From positions 9,946,501 through 10,010,500 of the forward strand of contig CM041101.1 in NCBI GenBank assembly GCA_023079485.1: a stretch of 64,000 nt of DNA, in the 5' to 3' direction. The translations under genes were made by a program, and so were the position numbers. The notes below the pieces were generated by a model that was given only the letters and a program-made list of their open reading frames with translations, was not told where the DNA came from and searched no databases. Position 1 is the first letter of the stretch. Each line of letters starts with the position of its first letter. The stretch comes from Archilochus colubris. Its lineage: Eukaryota; Chordata; Aves; Apodiformes; Trochilidae. This document shows, one piece after another, positions 49,111 through 60,500 of this stretch.

Positions 49111-52100
49111 TTTACTAAAACTGGAATTTAGTGCTTTTGTTATGGATTAGTTGAAATCTGGGCTTGTTACCTGCTGTCTTTCAATACTGCAGGGCTACCT
49201 CAGCATAAAGAACCAGCACTTCCCTAACACCTTGGTCCCTGTGTTGAAGCTCAGAGCAAGGCTTTGGACAGTGAAAATTCATCCTTAACTTGTGCAGAAC
49301 TCTCTGACTTGAGCTGTCTGGTTTGAGGAAGGCAGGAGGGGCCCTGCCAGGATGAGCTCTGCCCAAGGAGCCCTTTTCCTGTGCTGTGGGTGCTCCTGGG
49401 AGCTGTGGGTGCTCCTGGTGTGGCACAGAACTGGAAATCCATCCTATGGCACCACTGAGGGACAGCAGCACCCAAGGGATGCCGCTGTTTCCCTGATGCC
49501 ACCCCTGGACAAGCACCCTGCTTAGATGTTTGCTGTCCTGGCTGTGCTCAAGATTTTTAAGGTAAGTTCATTTAACTTTTTCTCTTCCCCACGGGGCCTC
49601 TGTCGTCTAAACTCAGCTGCAAAGTCCCCAGATAACTGGGTATAAATTGCTGAGCAGTTGACCTCCTCCCAGATCAGATAAGCCTGGTAACTCCTGGGAT
49701 GCTGGGGTTTTCCACCCCTTGGCCAGGGAGGGAGTGTGCATGTGTGGGATGTACCCGGTGTGCAGCCCCAGAGGGATTTGGGCTGAGCAGACATTGCTGG
49801 TCAGGATTTTCTCTGCCACCCAGCAGCAGAGAAAGGCAACACCCTCAGGGGCAGGGAGGTGATGTCCCACTGCACTCTCCCTCCAAACTCCATGGAAAAG
49901 GGTCTTTTATCCCAGGGCAAATCCCTCTTTTCCCCTGGTTCAGCAGTCAGGATCTCATCACCCCAAGGGCCACGCTGGAGCTGGGTTTTCTGGGACAAGC
50001 TCATCCCCTGGGTTGTCTCTTGCTCCATCCCCTCTGGAATGCAGCTAGGATACAGTGTCTGCCTTCTCCCACATGGACTGGCCATAAGCCACATCTGGGA
50101 ACTCCCCAGCCACATTCCCAGCACCCATCCTTTAGGGCACCCCCCACATGGACACATCCCAGCACTGGGGACTGTAACTGGGAGACTGGGAGATGCTCAG
50201 GCCAACACGAGTCACCAGTGAGGCTCCCTCTGTCCTGGCTTGTGTGCAACACTCTGGTCACTTGTGGTCCAGGTGGGAATTTGGCCTGGAATGGATTTAA
50301 AAAAAAAAAAAAAAAAAAAAAAAGAGGTTCTGGGGATGTGCTAACATTGAAAGAGGCAACTAAACAGGTGTGGGTTGTTTAGGAAGGGACTGGAAACATG
50401 GTAATTTCCATGAGGATGGGTCTGAGGGACAGAATGAGGAAAGAGAGAGCTGAATAGCAGGGAAAGAGGCAAAGCAAAAAGGGCTGCATCAGCACATGGA
50501 TGGGTAATGATAAATTGGCCACAAGGTAATTCAAAGTAGAATTCTGAAAAGGTTTCCTGGGTATTAGATGAGTGAGGATGCACAGATCAGTTTTTAAGCA
50601 CTTGGCCCCCAAAGACTGCTACTTAGGAAGGTGTCTGGTGATCCACAACCCCCTGCCAGTCCCTTGGTCCAACTTTCCTGAGTGAGTGCAGGAGATAATT
50701 GTGGGGTCACAGATCCCCAGCTGGGATGGAGGCCAAGTTAAAAGAAAGAGAGAAATGACCCCGGTTTCAAACCCTTCCTGTACATGTAGGACTTTCCCAC
50801 TGCCTATCCATCAGGATTTGCCTTTTCCCAATCTCCAACCAACCCAGCCTTGCCCAGCACAAGGGTTACCTCATGTTGGGAAAGATGCTGGGAGCTGAAT
50901 TTCAAGCTCTCAAACAGAAGATGCCAGAATGAATGGGTCATGGCAAGCACAGTTGTTTTAGCATTCCAGATGAAAAAAAAAAGGCTGAGAAGCACTAAAA
51001 TTATATCCCAGCCAAAGGTTGCAGAAGTGTTTGGGTAAACCAAGATTAACACAGAGCTATTTTGATGGCAAGTATGTTGATGCTCTGAGGAATGGTGCAT
51101 CAGAACTATTTGTTTATATGCTGGAGGGCTTGATTTTTTTCATTCTTTGTTTTCATTTTTCCTGCTCAATTAGATGGGACATTTAGAAATTGCAACTCTG
51201 TATTGCTTTTACCTCCAGGCTATTGATGTTTGCTTAGAAAGTTGCTAACAGCTGCTTGAACCCTGACTGCCGAATATTCCTGCAGCTGGAATCACCCCTT
51301 CAAGAATGCACAGAAGGAGCCAAATTCATCTCTGGAATTGCACAGGGGTTCATGTGGCTGGGGTAGCCTGAATAATCACAGCAACAAGTGAGTAAATAAA
51401 GCTTGTCCAAGCTGGCTGAGCTGATACAGAACACCAATACTCAGAAAAGAAACCTCTCCTTGAGCCATTTTCCACTTCTAAACTCAGAGACTGATCTTTT
51501 TGATAGTGAACTCTTGCAGTAAGGCTGTGTTTATGTGTGCCTGCAACCCGAAAGCTGACTAAATTATCAGAATTTAATGGGAAAAAGCTCATCTCATTTG
51601 TGTTGTACCCCAAGCAAGCTGCTGGAGCAGGAGAGAGGACAAGTGCCGTGCTCAGCAGCAAAACTTTCTGGTTGCAATGGGTCCCTCCCAAGACCAGAAC
51701 CAGCTGTATTTTCTGAGTAGAGCAAATCAGAAAGCTTCTGGGTAAAAAAAGGGACCGAATGTCTTGATGTGACCATTTTTTTTATTACATACTTAGGATA
51801 CCAGCAAAGGGGAGAGCCCATCACTGGTGCTTGCATTGTGTCTGTATGTGTAGAGCTGTCTAAGAAGAGGATTAGCTGTGTCATGTAAATATGTAACTAT
51901 AAATGCAGGTGTAAGCTGGTGAGGGTATTTACACAAAACACAAGTATCTTTAAAAAGCCCACACGGTTAATTAAATCACGTTTCCCCAGATTACACCTGT
52001 TGGGGGAAATACCAAGGGAGAACCCGGGCTTTATCTGCAATTCGTGCTTGTGTAGGGAAATTGTATTTGACAAGCTGGTTTATAAGAATGTTCCTACAAC

Positions 52101-52480
52101 AGAGGGAGATGAAAGGCTCTTGGAAAAAAATAAAAACATCGCAGCGCAGGCTCTGGTTCCCACAGCAGCATCAAAGCGCTGCCTGCCCTGCCCGGGCCCG
52201 GCTTTGAGGAGATTTCCCTGCTTTAATGATCAAGCGTGCAGACACAGCTCTGGCGCTGATAAGGACCCTCGATTAAGATGTTTGCTTAGGTTGTTTCTTT
52301 GGGTTTTCTTTGTTTGTTTGTTTCGCTTTGAACCCAAGGTGCTCGAAGAGGGACACCCCCCCTTCCCTGAAACCCTTCGCGTTTGCACGAAACAAACTGA
52401 ACAGCACAAAACCTCGGACTTGTTCCGGACTCCTCTACCAAACAAAACCCCACAACCATCCAACACCTTTTTCTCCTTTG
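49111..52480. other. Intergenic region between NOTCH1 and SEC16A
   Basis: No coding exon could be supported. It contains a poly-A run at 50299-50323 and otherwise non-repetitive DNA of mixed composition. The small open frames on both strands lack recognisable domains. Human annotation has a small C9orf163 locus between these genes; nothing resembling a coding version was recognised here. Confidence 0.65.
50299..50323 (+). repeat. Poly-A run
   Basis: Twenty-five consecutive A in intergenic DNA. No retroposed sequence was recognised immediately upstream, so it is called a simple repeat. Confidence 0.9.
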
Positions 52481-52590
52481 CGGCTTCACCGGCTCCGCTC
52501 CCGCCGTGACAGCCCCGACCCAGGCTGCGGAGAGAGCCCTGACCGGACCGGACGGAACCGGCGGTGCTGACCCATCCGGACACTCCCGCC

Positions 52591-52650
52591 CTGCCCGAAC
52601 CGGCGGTGCTCTGTCCCGCCCTGACCGAACCGGCGGTGCTCTGTCCCGCC
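52591..52650 (+). repeat. Two tandem 30-bp GC-rich units
   Basis: Two nearly identical 30-bp units containing CGAACCGGCGGTGCTCTGTC, with a diverged partial copy just upstream (from about 52555). They lie at the 5' edge of the SEC16A CpG island and create repetitive open frames on the minus strand that are not genes. Confidence 0.85.
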
Positions 52651-52913
52651 CTGCCGGCCGCCTCCGCCACTGCAGTCCCGGGGCTCTCGGCGGTCCCGGG
52701 GCTCTCCCCGCTGTACCTAAAGAGAGCGGGAGCCCCACGGGGCCGCGCTCCGCCAAACCCCGTGCGGTGAGGGCGAAGCTTTTTGCAGACACGAGTGGGG
52801 CAGCGCGGATCCCTCCGGGACGAAAGGTCCCTCCGCGGGGAAGGGTCCCCACGGGCCCGTCCGCAGCTCAGGCCCTGCCGAGCGAAGCGCAGGGACCGCC
52901 CGCCTCCCACAGA

Positions 52914-52982
52914 CGCCCCAGCCGGGACTCGAACCCGCGACCCCGGGAGCCGGCGGTCTCAGTGCGCAGGCGCCGTGGGGCG
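52914..52982 (-). ncRNA. tRNA-like sequence with a perfect B box (probable tRNA pseudogene or extra TFIIIC site)
   Basis: On the minus strand, the first seven bases CGCCCCA can pair fully with the last seven TGGGGCG, and near the 3' side GGTTCGAGTCC (52925-52935) matches the RNA polymerase III B-box/T-loop consensus exactly. A normal A box and D loop are missing and no regular anticodon arm can be drawn, so it is not a functional tRNA as read. It lies inside the SEC16A promoter island. It may be a decayed tRNA gene, an extra TFIIIC (ETC) site, or coincidence. Confidence 0.4.
52963..52973 (+). promoter_or_regulatory. NRF1-like motif in the SEC16A promoter
   Basis: TGCGCAGGCGC differs by one position from the NRF1 palindromic consensus. 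NRF1 sites are common in housekeeping CpG-island promoters. Confidence 0.45.
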
Positions 52983-52996
52983 CGGCTCGGCGCTGC

Positions 52997-53065
52997 TTCC
53001 GCCTTCAGTGGGTTCCGTTCCCCCGTTTCCGCCCTCATTGGGTTCCGTTTTCCCGTTTCCGCCCT
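52997..53065 (+). repeat. 30-bp direct repeat in the SEC16A promoter
   Basis: Two 30-bp units beginning TTCCGCC (52997-53026 and 53027-53056) differ at a few positions and are followed by a partial third. The second unit creates the inverted CCAAT box, so the duplication may change the number of promoter elements. Confidence 0.85.
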
Positions 53066-53099
53066 TTTCCCTCTCAATGGACGCGGAAGGGGCGGGGAA

Positions 53100-53312
53100 A
53101 AGGCGGAGAGAGGCGGAGGGAGGAAAGCGAACGGGCGGGTGGAGGCGGTGTCGCGGCCCGCAGGCGCCGTGGCGTCATCGCGCGGCGCGCCGTGACACGT
53201 CGGCGGCGGCGGAACTCCCATCCGGATGCTCCAAGATGGCGTCGGAGGCGGCGGGTGCTGCCGCGGGGGGGAGCGGCGGCCGCTGCTGAGGGGGCTGAGC
53301 GGGAGGGTGCAG
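53100..53312 (+). other. SEC16A: SEC16A noncoding exon 1 (start approximate)
   Basis: GC-rich leader ending at the splice donor AG|GTACGG (GT at 53313-53314). Its 5' end cannot be placed exactly; the YY1-like motif at 53231 suggests a start just upstream. It carries a short uORF. Assignment as the first exon is inferred from the CpG island, the donor, and the acceptor of the coding exon at 57522-57523. Confidence 0.5.
53236..53289 (+). CDS. Upstream ORF (17 codons) in the SEC16A leader
   Basis: ATG in strong context (A at -3, G at +4) followed by 16 codons rich in Ala and Gly and a TGA, all inside the inferred first exon. If transcription starts upstream of 53236, ribosomes would meet this ORF before the SEC16A ATG, which could reduce its translation. 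The peptide itself looks like GC-rich filler and no function is claimed. Confidence 0.35.
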   Translation: MASEAAGAAAGGSGGRC

Positions 53313-56300
53313 GTACGGCGGGGCTGAGGGGAGGGAGGCGGCCGGCCCGGGGTGGGGGGCGACCGGGGGGCTTGAGGATCTCCCGGTGTGAGGAGCGCGC
53401 AGGGCCCGAGGTGCGGCCCCGGGGCTGGCGGCGGCCGCCGCTCCCTCCTCAGGGCTGGAGCGGAGGCCGAGGGGACCCTGAGGGCGTTGGCGGGCGGGGG
53501 GGTGGCAGCCCCGGGACGCCTTCGGGCCGGGTTGTGGTGCCGTAGGGAGGGGGAAGCCGGGCAGCGTTCTGGGTGTCCGGCGGGGCTGAGGAGCCCCGGG
53601 GTCGAGCCGAGTGTCCCGGGGAGACAGCGCAGCTGCGGCGTGGTCCCGGGGGGTGTTGGAGGGGGTGGAGGTGGGAAAAGGAGATCTCGTGGTGGAAAAT
53701 ACCGCGCGGGGTTCCTTGCCGTTTGCCGGGACTCAGCTCTTCCCAGCTGAACCAGTTTCTCCCGGGCTGCCCGCGCCAGGGCTGCGCTTGCAGGAGAAGC
53801 AACCGGTGCCTGGGAGTGCTCGGGAGTTGCTGGGGTGAGGGATTGGGACTCAGCTTCCCTCACCAGACCGTCAGGAGTGTTTGATTCCTCAAACTGCCCC
53901 TCATTTTAGGAAGGATTTGAGGTCCTGGAGCGGGTCCAAAGGAGGTAACTGGGCTGGTGAAGGGATCCAGCAGAATTCCTGTGAGAAGAGGCTGAGGGAG
54001 CTGGGGGTGTTGAGGCTGGAGAAGAGGAGGCTCAGGGGAGACCTCATCACTCTCTCCAACTCCCTGAAAGGAGGTTGGAGCCAGGGGGGGGTTGGGCTCT
54101 TTTCCCAGGCAACTCTCAGCAAGACAAGAGGGCAGGGTCTCAAGTTGTGCCAGGGGAGGTTTAGGTTGGAGATGAGAAAGAATTTCTTTCTGGAGAGGGT
54201 GATCAGGCATTGGAATGGGCTGCCCAGGGAAGTAGTGGATTCTCCGTGTCTGGAGATCTTTCCAAAGAGCCTGGATGTGGCACTGAGTGCCATGGGCTGG
54301 GAACCACGGGGGGAGTGGATCAAGGGTTGGACTTGGTGATCTCTGAGGTCCCTTCCAAACCAGCCTATGCTATGATTCTATGATTCTCCAAGGTTATTGT
54401 ATTGAACTCTCTGCTTTTGGTTCCCAAAGAGCTCTTCTCTCTGCACAGCACCTGGAGCTGCTGTTGCCATTTGCAGGAGGGTGGGTGGGAAGCTGTCAGC
54501 AGGACTGAAGATACAAAATGGGTTCATTCTGAGGGCAGCTGTCTGCGCAGGAAAAAAAAAATCTGAAAAACTGGTGTCCCAGAAACTGTTTAAAGCTGCA
54601 AGCCTCATTTTTCAGCTCTTCTCTTCTTTGGGATTGCAGTGGGGTTTTTTATTCACTTGCAAGTCAGTGTCTGGTGTTTATTTGGTGCCTGCACACGTGT
54701 GTGCTGGCATCTGTGTGTGTATGTACACAGGCACACGTGAGAATTAAATCAGTACTCTGTAACCTGCTTTGTGGGCAGACTTATTCTTGTTGAAGAGTAA
54801 TTTACTTAGCTTATCCCCCTTGGAGCTAGGATTAATTTAATTCCCCCCAAATAAATCATTCCTTCATGCAGATAGATTTTTCACTAAGGAGTTTAAAACT
54901 AATCACAACTATAGAGCTTGTCAGGTGAAATCTGCTGCTGGCCTTGCCTACAGGGGGGGTTTAATCATTTTTGGCCACATTTTCTCAGCAGGTCTGGAAC
55001 CACCTCCTGCAATTGGTATTTCTGGTGACTGATGTTTAGCTGGCTGCACTGCATTATCTATCAGTAAACCTGCTGAAAGCTAAACTAGATAAAGCAGGGA
55101 TGGATTGCTCTTAACTTGTATTTCTCATTTGTAAATTTCTTAAAATCAGGATTTCTCTTCATGCTGGACTGGGGGCAGAGGGAGTCAGGATCACCAAGTT
55201 GATTTAAATTACCTCACACTCGTTTTATTTGGAGTTAATTCCTCAAATCTTGCACGTTTTTAGTACTGTGTGCAGTCTGTTAATATTAACTTTGCTTTTG
55301 TAAGGAACCTGATACCCTCCTATTGAACTCCTGGAATGCAACATTAGAGCTCTGGTTAGAGGAATAGCAACCCAGAGCTTTACATTACAACTCTACACCT
55401 ATTTTAGTTATTTTTTGTAAGCAACCAGTACCAGCAAGAAACTAAGTGGTAAAAGGTTAGGATTTGTTATTTCTCTGTGTGCATCTGACAAGGCACTGTA
55501 AGGAGCAAAGTCCATGGCAGACATTTGGAAGTGGGTATTGAAGTTGTAAAGAGTTGGCTTTTGTGCTCTGCTGTGTTTTGGAAACAGTGTTTCTATTAAA
55601 AGCAGAACTCTTAGGGAGCTACCAACATTTTATTTGTGCTTTCCAAGAGATAACAGCCTTGGCAGGTGTTTTAATTACCTTTTTTTCCTCCCCACTGCAC
55701 AGTGTGTTGCACACTCATTGACTTGGAGGAGAAGAGGGAGTTTTTTGCAGTTAGGTTCATGCAGCAAAGAACATGATGAAAAAGAAATGGAGATGTCTCA
55801 AGCAGTGTGGAGTTTCTTAAGGCTGTGGGAAGGGAGGTGGGTGTCTGGCAGCCTTTCCTGGTAAGGGGAAATTTCCTGGTAAGGGGCTGGCACTAAGTGT
55901 GCCCAGCTGGAAAACCTTCACCTCTGTGTTGTAACAGGAGAAGAGATCATGAGGGGCTAAAACCTTCCCGTGGGGGTTCCTTGGTGGGAATTCAGCAGGC
56001 AGCTGGGTTAGAAACAGAATGCTGAAGGCAAATGCAAGCAGTGTGTGAAACCACTGAAGCTTTCTGCTCAGTGCTTTTCTTCTGCAGTCAGTTTCTGGTT
56101 TCTTCCCAATTTTAACAAATTAACAGAGTATTAACTTATAGCTGTGAAATTCATGGATATGGGGGAGAAGTTGAGCAGCCCTGTCTCTGATGTCTGGTAC
56201 CAACTGGGCTGTTGGATTCTGCAGTGCAGAATTCTTAGTGCAAGGGGATTTTTCCCTAGGGTAAATTGGCCTGATGTCCCAGTGAGGTCTGTATAGATTG

Positions 56301-57523
56301 TGCCAGTCAGTGTGCTCCTTGTTGGGATTTTTTAGTTACAGATTTTGATGAAATAAGTTACTCAGTGTTCACTCAGTGTGTTTTTGCTAACCAGAAATGT
56401 TTTGCTTTTTGAACTTCTCTGTAGCTATTAAAACTTTGGATTGATGACAAACATCTGACTTCTTTTGGCTTCCCATTTTATTGCTTTTACAGGAAAAATG
56501 CTAAATCTTTTAAAAAACAAAACAGAAAACCCACTAAAAATTGCACAGTCTTTTATAAACAAAAGAGCATTTGGTGTGAAACAGTTGTGGGTACTTTATT
56601 TTACATGATATAAACCTTATTTGATGTGTACTATTAGAAAATGAGACTGTCACCTGTTGCTAAAGCTTCACAGGGCTGAACTGGACCAGTACCAAAGAAG
56701 AACTCGAGTTTTGTCACTTTCCCTCCTGCCCAGATTGTTAAGGGGTGATAAAATAAAAAAATACCTCTTCCTGTTGAATTTATGAAACTTCTGTGTACCA
56801 AACCCCCAACTGGCACTGGTTTTATATTCAGTTTTACTGTAATGCAGCATCCATCTAGAAGATATTTGCTCTTCTCTAAGCAAACAACACTTCTGTCATA
56901 CACAATGTGTTTTTTAATGAAAACAAAACTAGACTGTGTTCTGTTGAGGGAATAACATCTGATGGATTCTTTCTTGAGGTGCCTGCTTCTCATCTTGCCT
57001 GTAGGAAGATCTATTCATGCAGAGCAACAGTGCAAGAGACCTGAAGGTTTTCTCTAACAGAATTAGAGCTACATAATAATTTCTCAGCTCTTTATAATTA
57101 AGTGGAAAGTGCCCCAGTGTCTGCAGGTTGTGTTGCAGGCTGCCTGCTGCTGGGGGTTGTCTGTGATACATCCTTCTGCTTAAAACAAATCTGGGAAAAT
57201 GTAATAATCTAATACCATGGGTGGTGTCACAGTCTGAGATGTTTTAACAGTTGTGCAGGACTGAGCTGTGTTCAGTTACTTGGAGTTACTTGTTAATCCA
57301 GTTGTTAAAGAACATGAATTGTTACCAGGCAGCATTGATCTTCATTAATACTGGACTTGGATTTAGAAATAGAGTGTTACATGCAGATTTCTGAGGCATT
57401 CTGGGGAACAGAGCTACTTTCCACTTGCAAGTTCTTTGAGTGATTTTGTTTCTAAAGTTCAGGTTGCCTCAGTGCCTCACGTACTGGGAGAAACGAAGCT
57501 GACTTCTTTTTTTATCTCAACAG
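53313..57523 (+). other. SEC16A: SEC16A intron 1
   Basis: About 4.2 kb, starting in the CpG island and then becoming AT-rich. It contains a CR1 copy at 53909-54388. No coding exon was recognised; additional noncoding leader exons cannot be excluded. Confidence 0.6.
53909..54388 (+). mobile_element. CR1 LINE 3' fragment, plus orientation
   Basis: Typical CR1 3' sequence on the plus strand: GAGAAGAGGAGGCTCAGGGG, a TGGAATGGGCTGCCCAGG core, GGTTGGACTTGGTGATCTC, and a terminus of ATTCTATG repeats. It is truncated at its 5' end and noncoding. It shares a subfamily with the minus-strand copy in NOTCH1 intron 4. Confidence 0.92.
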
Positions 57524-57598
57524 TGTGGAAGAAGGAACCTACTGACAGCATCCACTATTAATTTATCATTTATCATCTGACCCTGCCAGAAGGCCACC
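57524..57598 (+). other. SEC16A: SEC16A 5'UTR part of the first coding exon
   Basis: Seventy-five bases between the acceptor AG (57522-57523) and the ATG. An in-frame TGA at 57578-57580 rules out N-terminal extension, and the start has the optimal GCCACCATG context. Confidence 0.85.
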
Positions 57599-60500
57599 AT
57601 GCAGCAGCCTCCTCAGACTGTCCCAGCAGGAGCTGCAGCTCCACCTCCTGCAGGCATTGCTCGGAACATGTACTGGAGAAGCAGCTCCCTCAGCAAACGA
57701 GCCAGTGCAACAGCTGCCCCGGTGCAGCCTGTGACAGACCCTTTTGCCTTTGGCAGGCAGACTCCCCAGGCTTCTCCTTTAGATAATCCATCCAAGGGCA
57801 ATCCATTGGTTATGCAAAGCTCTCCCCCGGGGGCGTTCCCGCAGGCAGCTGCCCTGCACACTTCACTGTCCCGGGCAGGGGACAATCCTCATGGACTGCA
57901 CACACCTTCCTCAGCTCCTGGCTCTCAGCCAGGAGGAAATGCCAGTACGTTTTCTAATGTTCCAACCCCTTCACCATCCCCGGGATTCGTTCTGAACAGT
58001 GCTGCAGAAGTGCATCCAAATGCAGAGCTGGGACTCCACGGCCCTGTAGGACGTTTGCATTGTAACACAGGAGCAGCAGTTGAAAATTCTTTCAGTGTGC
58101 ATCCTGGAATGCTGTCTGCATCAAACAAGCCTGGAGGCAGGCAAGATGTTGATAGAGATCCAAGTGATGTTCCTTCAGGACCCAGTGCAGCAGCACTCTT
58201 CCCTCCACCCTCCCAGCAGCCTGTGTCTCAGTGGAGGCCTGTTCAAGGTAACCTGCAACCTCCAGTTCAAAATTTTGTGCCCTATCCTGAGCCATCTTCT
58301 CAGACTGATGTTCATAACGTTTCACAGTCTTCTGTTAGCACGTCTCATCCTCCTCCACAGACAAATTTACAGCAGGGTCCTCTACACCAAGGTATTCCAC
58401 AAAATATCATGCAAGCACCTTCATCAGTTGGTTGTGAAAAGAATGGGAAAAATGGCTCTGCAAATAGCAGTCACCACACAAACAGCATCCAGCCTGGAAA
58501 TGTGTTCAGGCAGAACGCAGAAGTGACTTGGTTAAATCAGCCATACCCAGAACACTTTTACCCACAGCCACCTCTCCAAGACTCCAGTTTGGTTGTTCCC
58601 ACAGCTCAGGAAAATAACCCCCAAAACCAGGCTCCTGACATGTCTGAAACATCAAATAGAGCAATTCCCACGGATCGAGATCCAGGAACTCTCTCCATGT
58701 TTTTCAAAGGGGATGAGGCAGAAAATGAAGAAATCCTGTCATGTGAAAAAACCTACGTGGCTGAGAAAGCAGAGTTTGAGGCTTGTCAGCCAAATTCAGC
58801 ATCTTTGTATCACCAGGCAGGGCATCCTCAGTGGGCTGCAGCTAATGTTCAGTCTCAGGCACAGGCTGGTCCAGGTCCAGCCAGTGAGATGGTACAGAAA
58901 GGAATGGATGTCCAGTACTTCCCTAAAATTGTAAGCCAGCAGGAGCCACAGGCTGGTAAGCACTCTCTGTTTGGTAGTGATGACAAGGCACGCATCCAAG
59001 ATGTGTCTGGGCATGGTGGGACACAGTATGAAAACGTTGAGAACCTGGAGTGCATTCAGAATCAAGAAGTGCTGCCGAGTGAGCCACAGAACATGAGTGC
59101 TGCATCCCTTGCTGCTGGTCCTGAGCTCTACAGGTACGGAGCCTTTCCAGGTCAGATGCTTCCAAAGAATTCTGTTGTGAGCCATGCTGAAGGAGGACCA
59201 AATTTGGAGGCACCTGATTCCTTACCTCACCCTGTCCGACCAGACAGTGTATCTTCAAACTATAGCAGCATCAGCCACAGGAGTGCTTCTGGCTCAGTGA
59301 GACATCAGGAGCAAGTGGGTACATTTATTCAGCAAGAGAGTGGGAAGCCTGATGAGGAGACCTCTGCCAGCTTCTTCAAACAGATTGACTCCTCTCCTCT
59401 GGGAGGTGACTCAAGTGAGCTAAACCTGGGCAAGAACTACCATGGTAATCTATCCCAACCTCCAACTCCAAGTCCTCCTAAACCTACAGGAGTATTTCAG
59501 ACAAGTGCAAATAGTTCTTTTGAACCTGTGAGGTCCCACGGAGTTGGGATAAAACCTGCAGAGATTGACCAAGCAAAGATGGTGGTTGAATTAAGAGAGA
59601 ACCACTCAAACCAAAAGCATATCAAGAAGAATACAGCTGTGCCAGCTGCATCCCCAGGAAACCTTGAACAGCCACCAGATAATCTGGAAACTATTTTTAT
59701 GCCTCAGGTGCACCCACTGCCCCTTGCAGTCACTGGTGAAGCTGGAAATACATTGCACTCTGGGCCTGTTATGGAAAACATACACTCAGTATCTGAGAGA
59801 AGGTCCTCAACAAGAGCTCAGGGAGTAGTTAAGAAGTGTGATAGCCCAGCAACAACTTTATGGGCTCAGAATGAGTTGCCTAATTTTGGGGGAAATGTTC
59901 TTCTAGCTCCTGCTGCTCCTGCAGTGTATGTACCTGCCAAACAAACTGTAGAAGTCATTCAGCCACCAGAAGAAGGCCTGTCTAATCAGCAGCTGAGTAA
60001 ACCAGGGACTATGGCTGTGCCACTTGCCCAAGATGGAAACATAGCTTCTGAAAATCTTGAGAATCCTCCCAAAATGGGAGAAGAGGAGGCACTTCAGTCT
60101 CAGGCAAGTTCTGGTTATGCAAGTTTGTTGTCTTCTCCACCTACAGAGTCTTTGCAAAATCAACCTATCCTGATTGCTCAGCCTAATCAAAGCTATAACT
60201 TGGCTCAGCCAATTAATTTTTCTATTTCTCTATCTAATCAGCTAAGCAGCAATGAAACCAATCAGCCAATGAAGGACTCTGGGGCTGGGGACAAGCCTGC
60301 AATGGGTCCCCAGACATCACATGCCAGTGGGATAATTTCTGGGGAAAACCTGCCGTTACCTGTGATGCAAGTTGGATCTCTATTAGTAAATGCACTTCCA
60401 AATACTAATTTGTTAAAACATAATTTATTACAAAGCCCTGTTAATTCCTCTGACACTGCTGCTAATCATCAGCCTGCAAACTTGCTTATGAAAACTCCAC

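Larger units (their letters stand above)
52480..53600 (+). promoter_or_regulatory. SEC16A: CpG-island promoter of SEC16A
   Basis: CpG-dense DNA without a TATA box. Visible motifs include an NRF1-like TGCGCAGGCGC (52963-52973), an inverted CCAAT box (ATTGG, 53037-53041), an ETS-like CGGAAG near 53084, a GCGTCATCG CRE-like word near 53171, and a YY1-like CCAAGATGGCG at 53231-53241. This mix is typical of housekeeping promoters. The transcription start is probably between about 53080 and 53230. Confidence 0.7.

Noticed and set aside
52230..52910. 226-codon minus-strand frame with GRAGQSTAGSV-like repeats
   Set aside because: It follows from the 30-bp tandem units in the CpG island. No homology, and the repeats explain the frame.
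52914..52982. Functional tRNA gene
   Set aside because: The B box and closing stem are present, but the A box, D arm and a regular anticodon arm are missing; kept only as a tRNA-like element.
58080..58934. Alternative-frame proteins within the SEC16A exon
   Set aside because: The main frame is open for 1,258 codons and matches SEC16A; the other frames are shadows.
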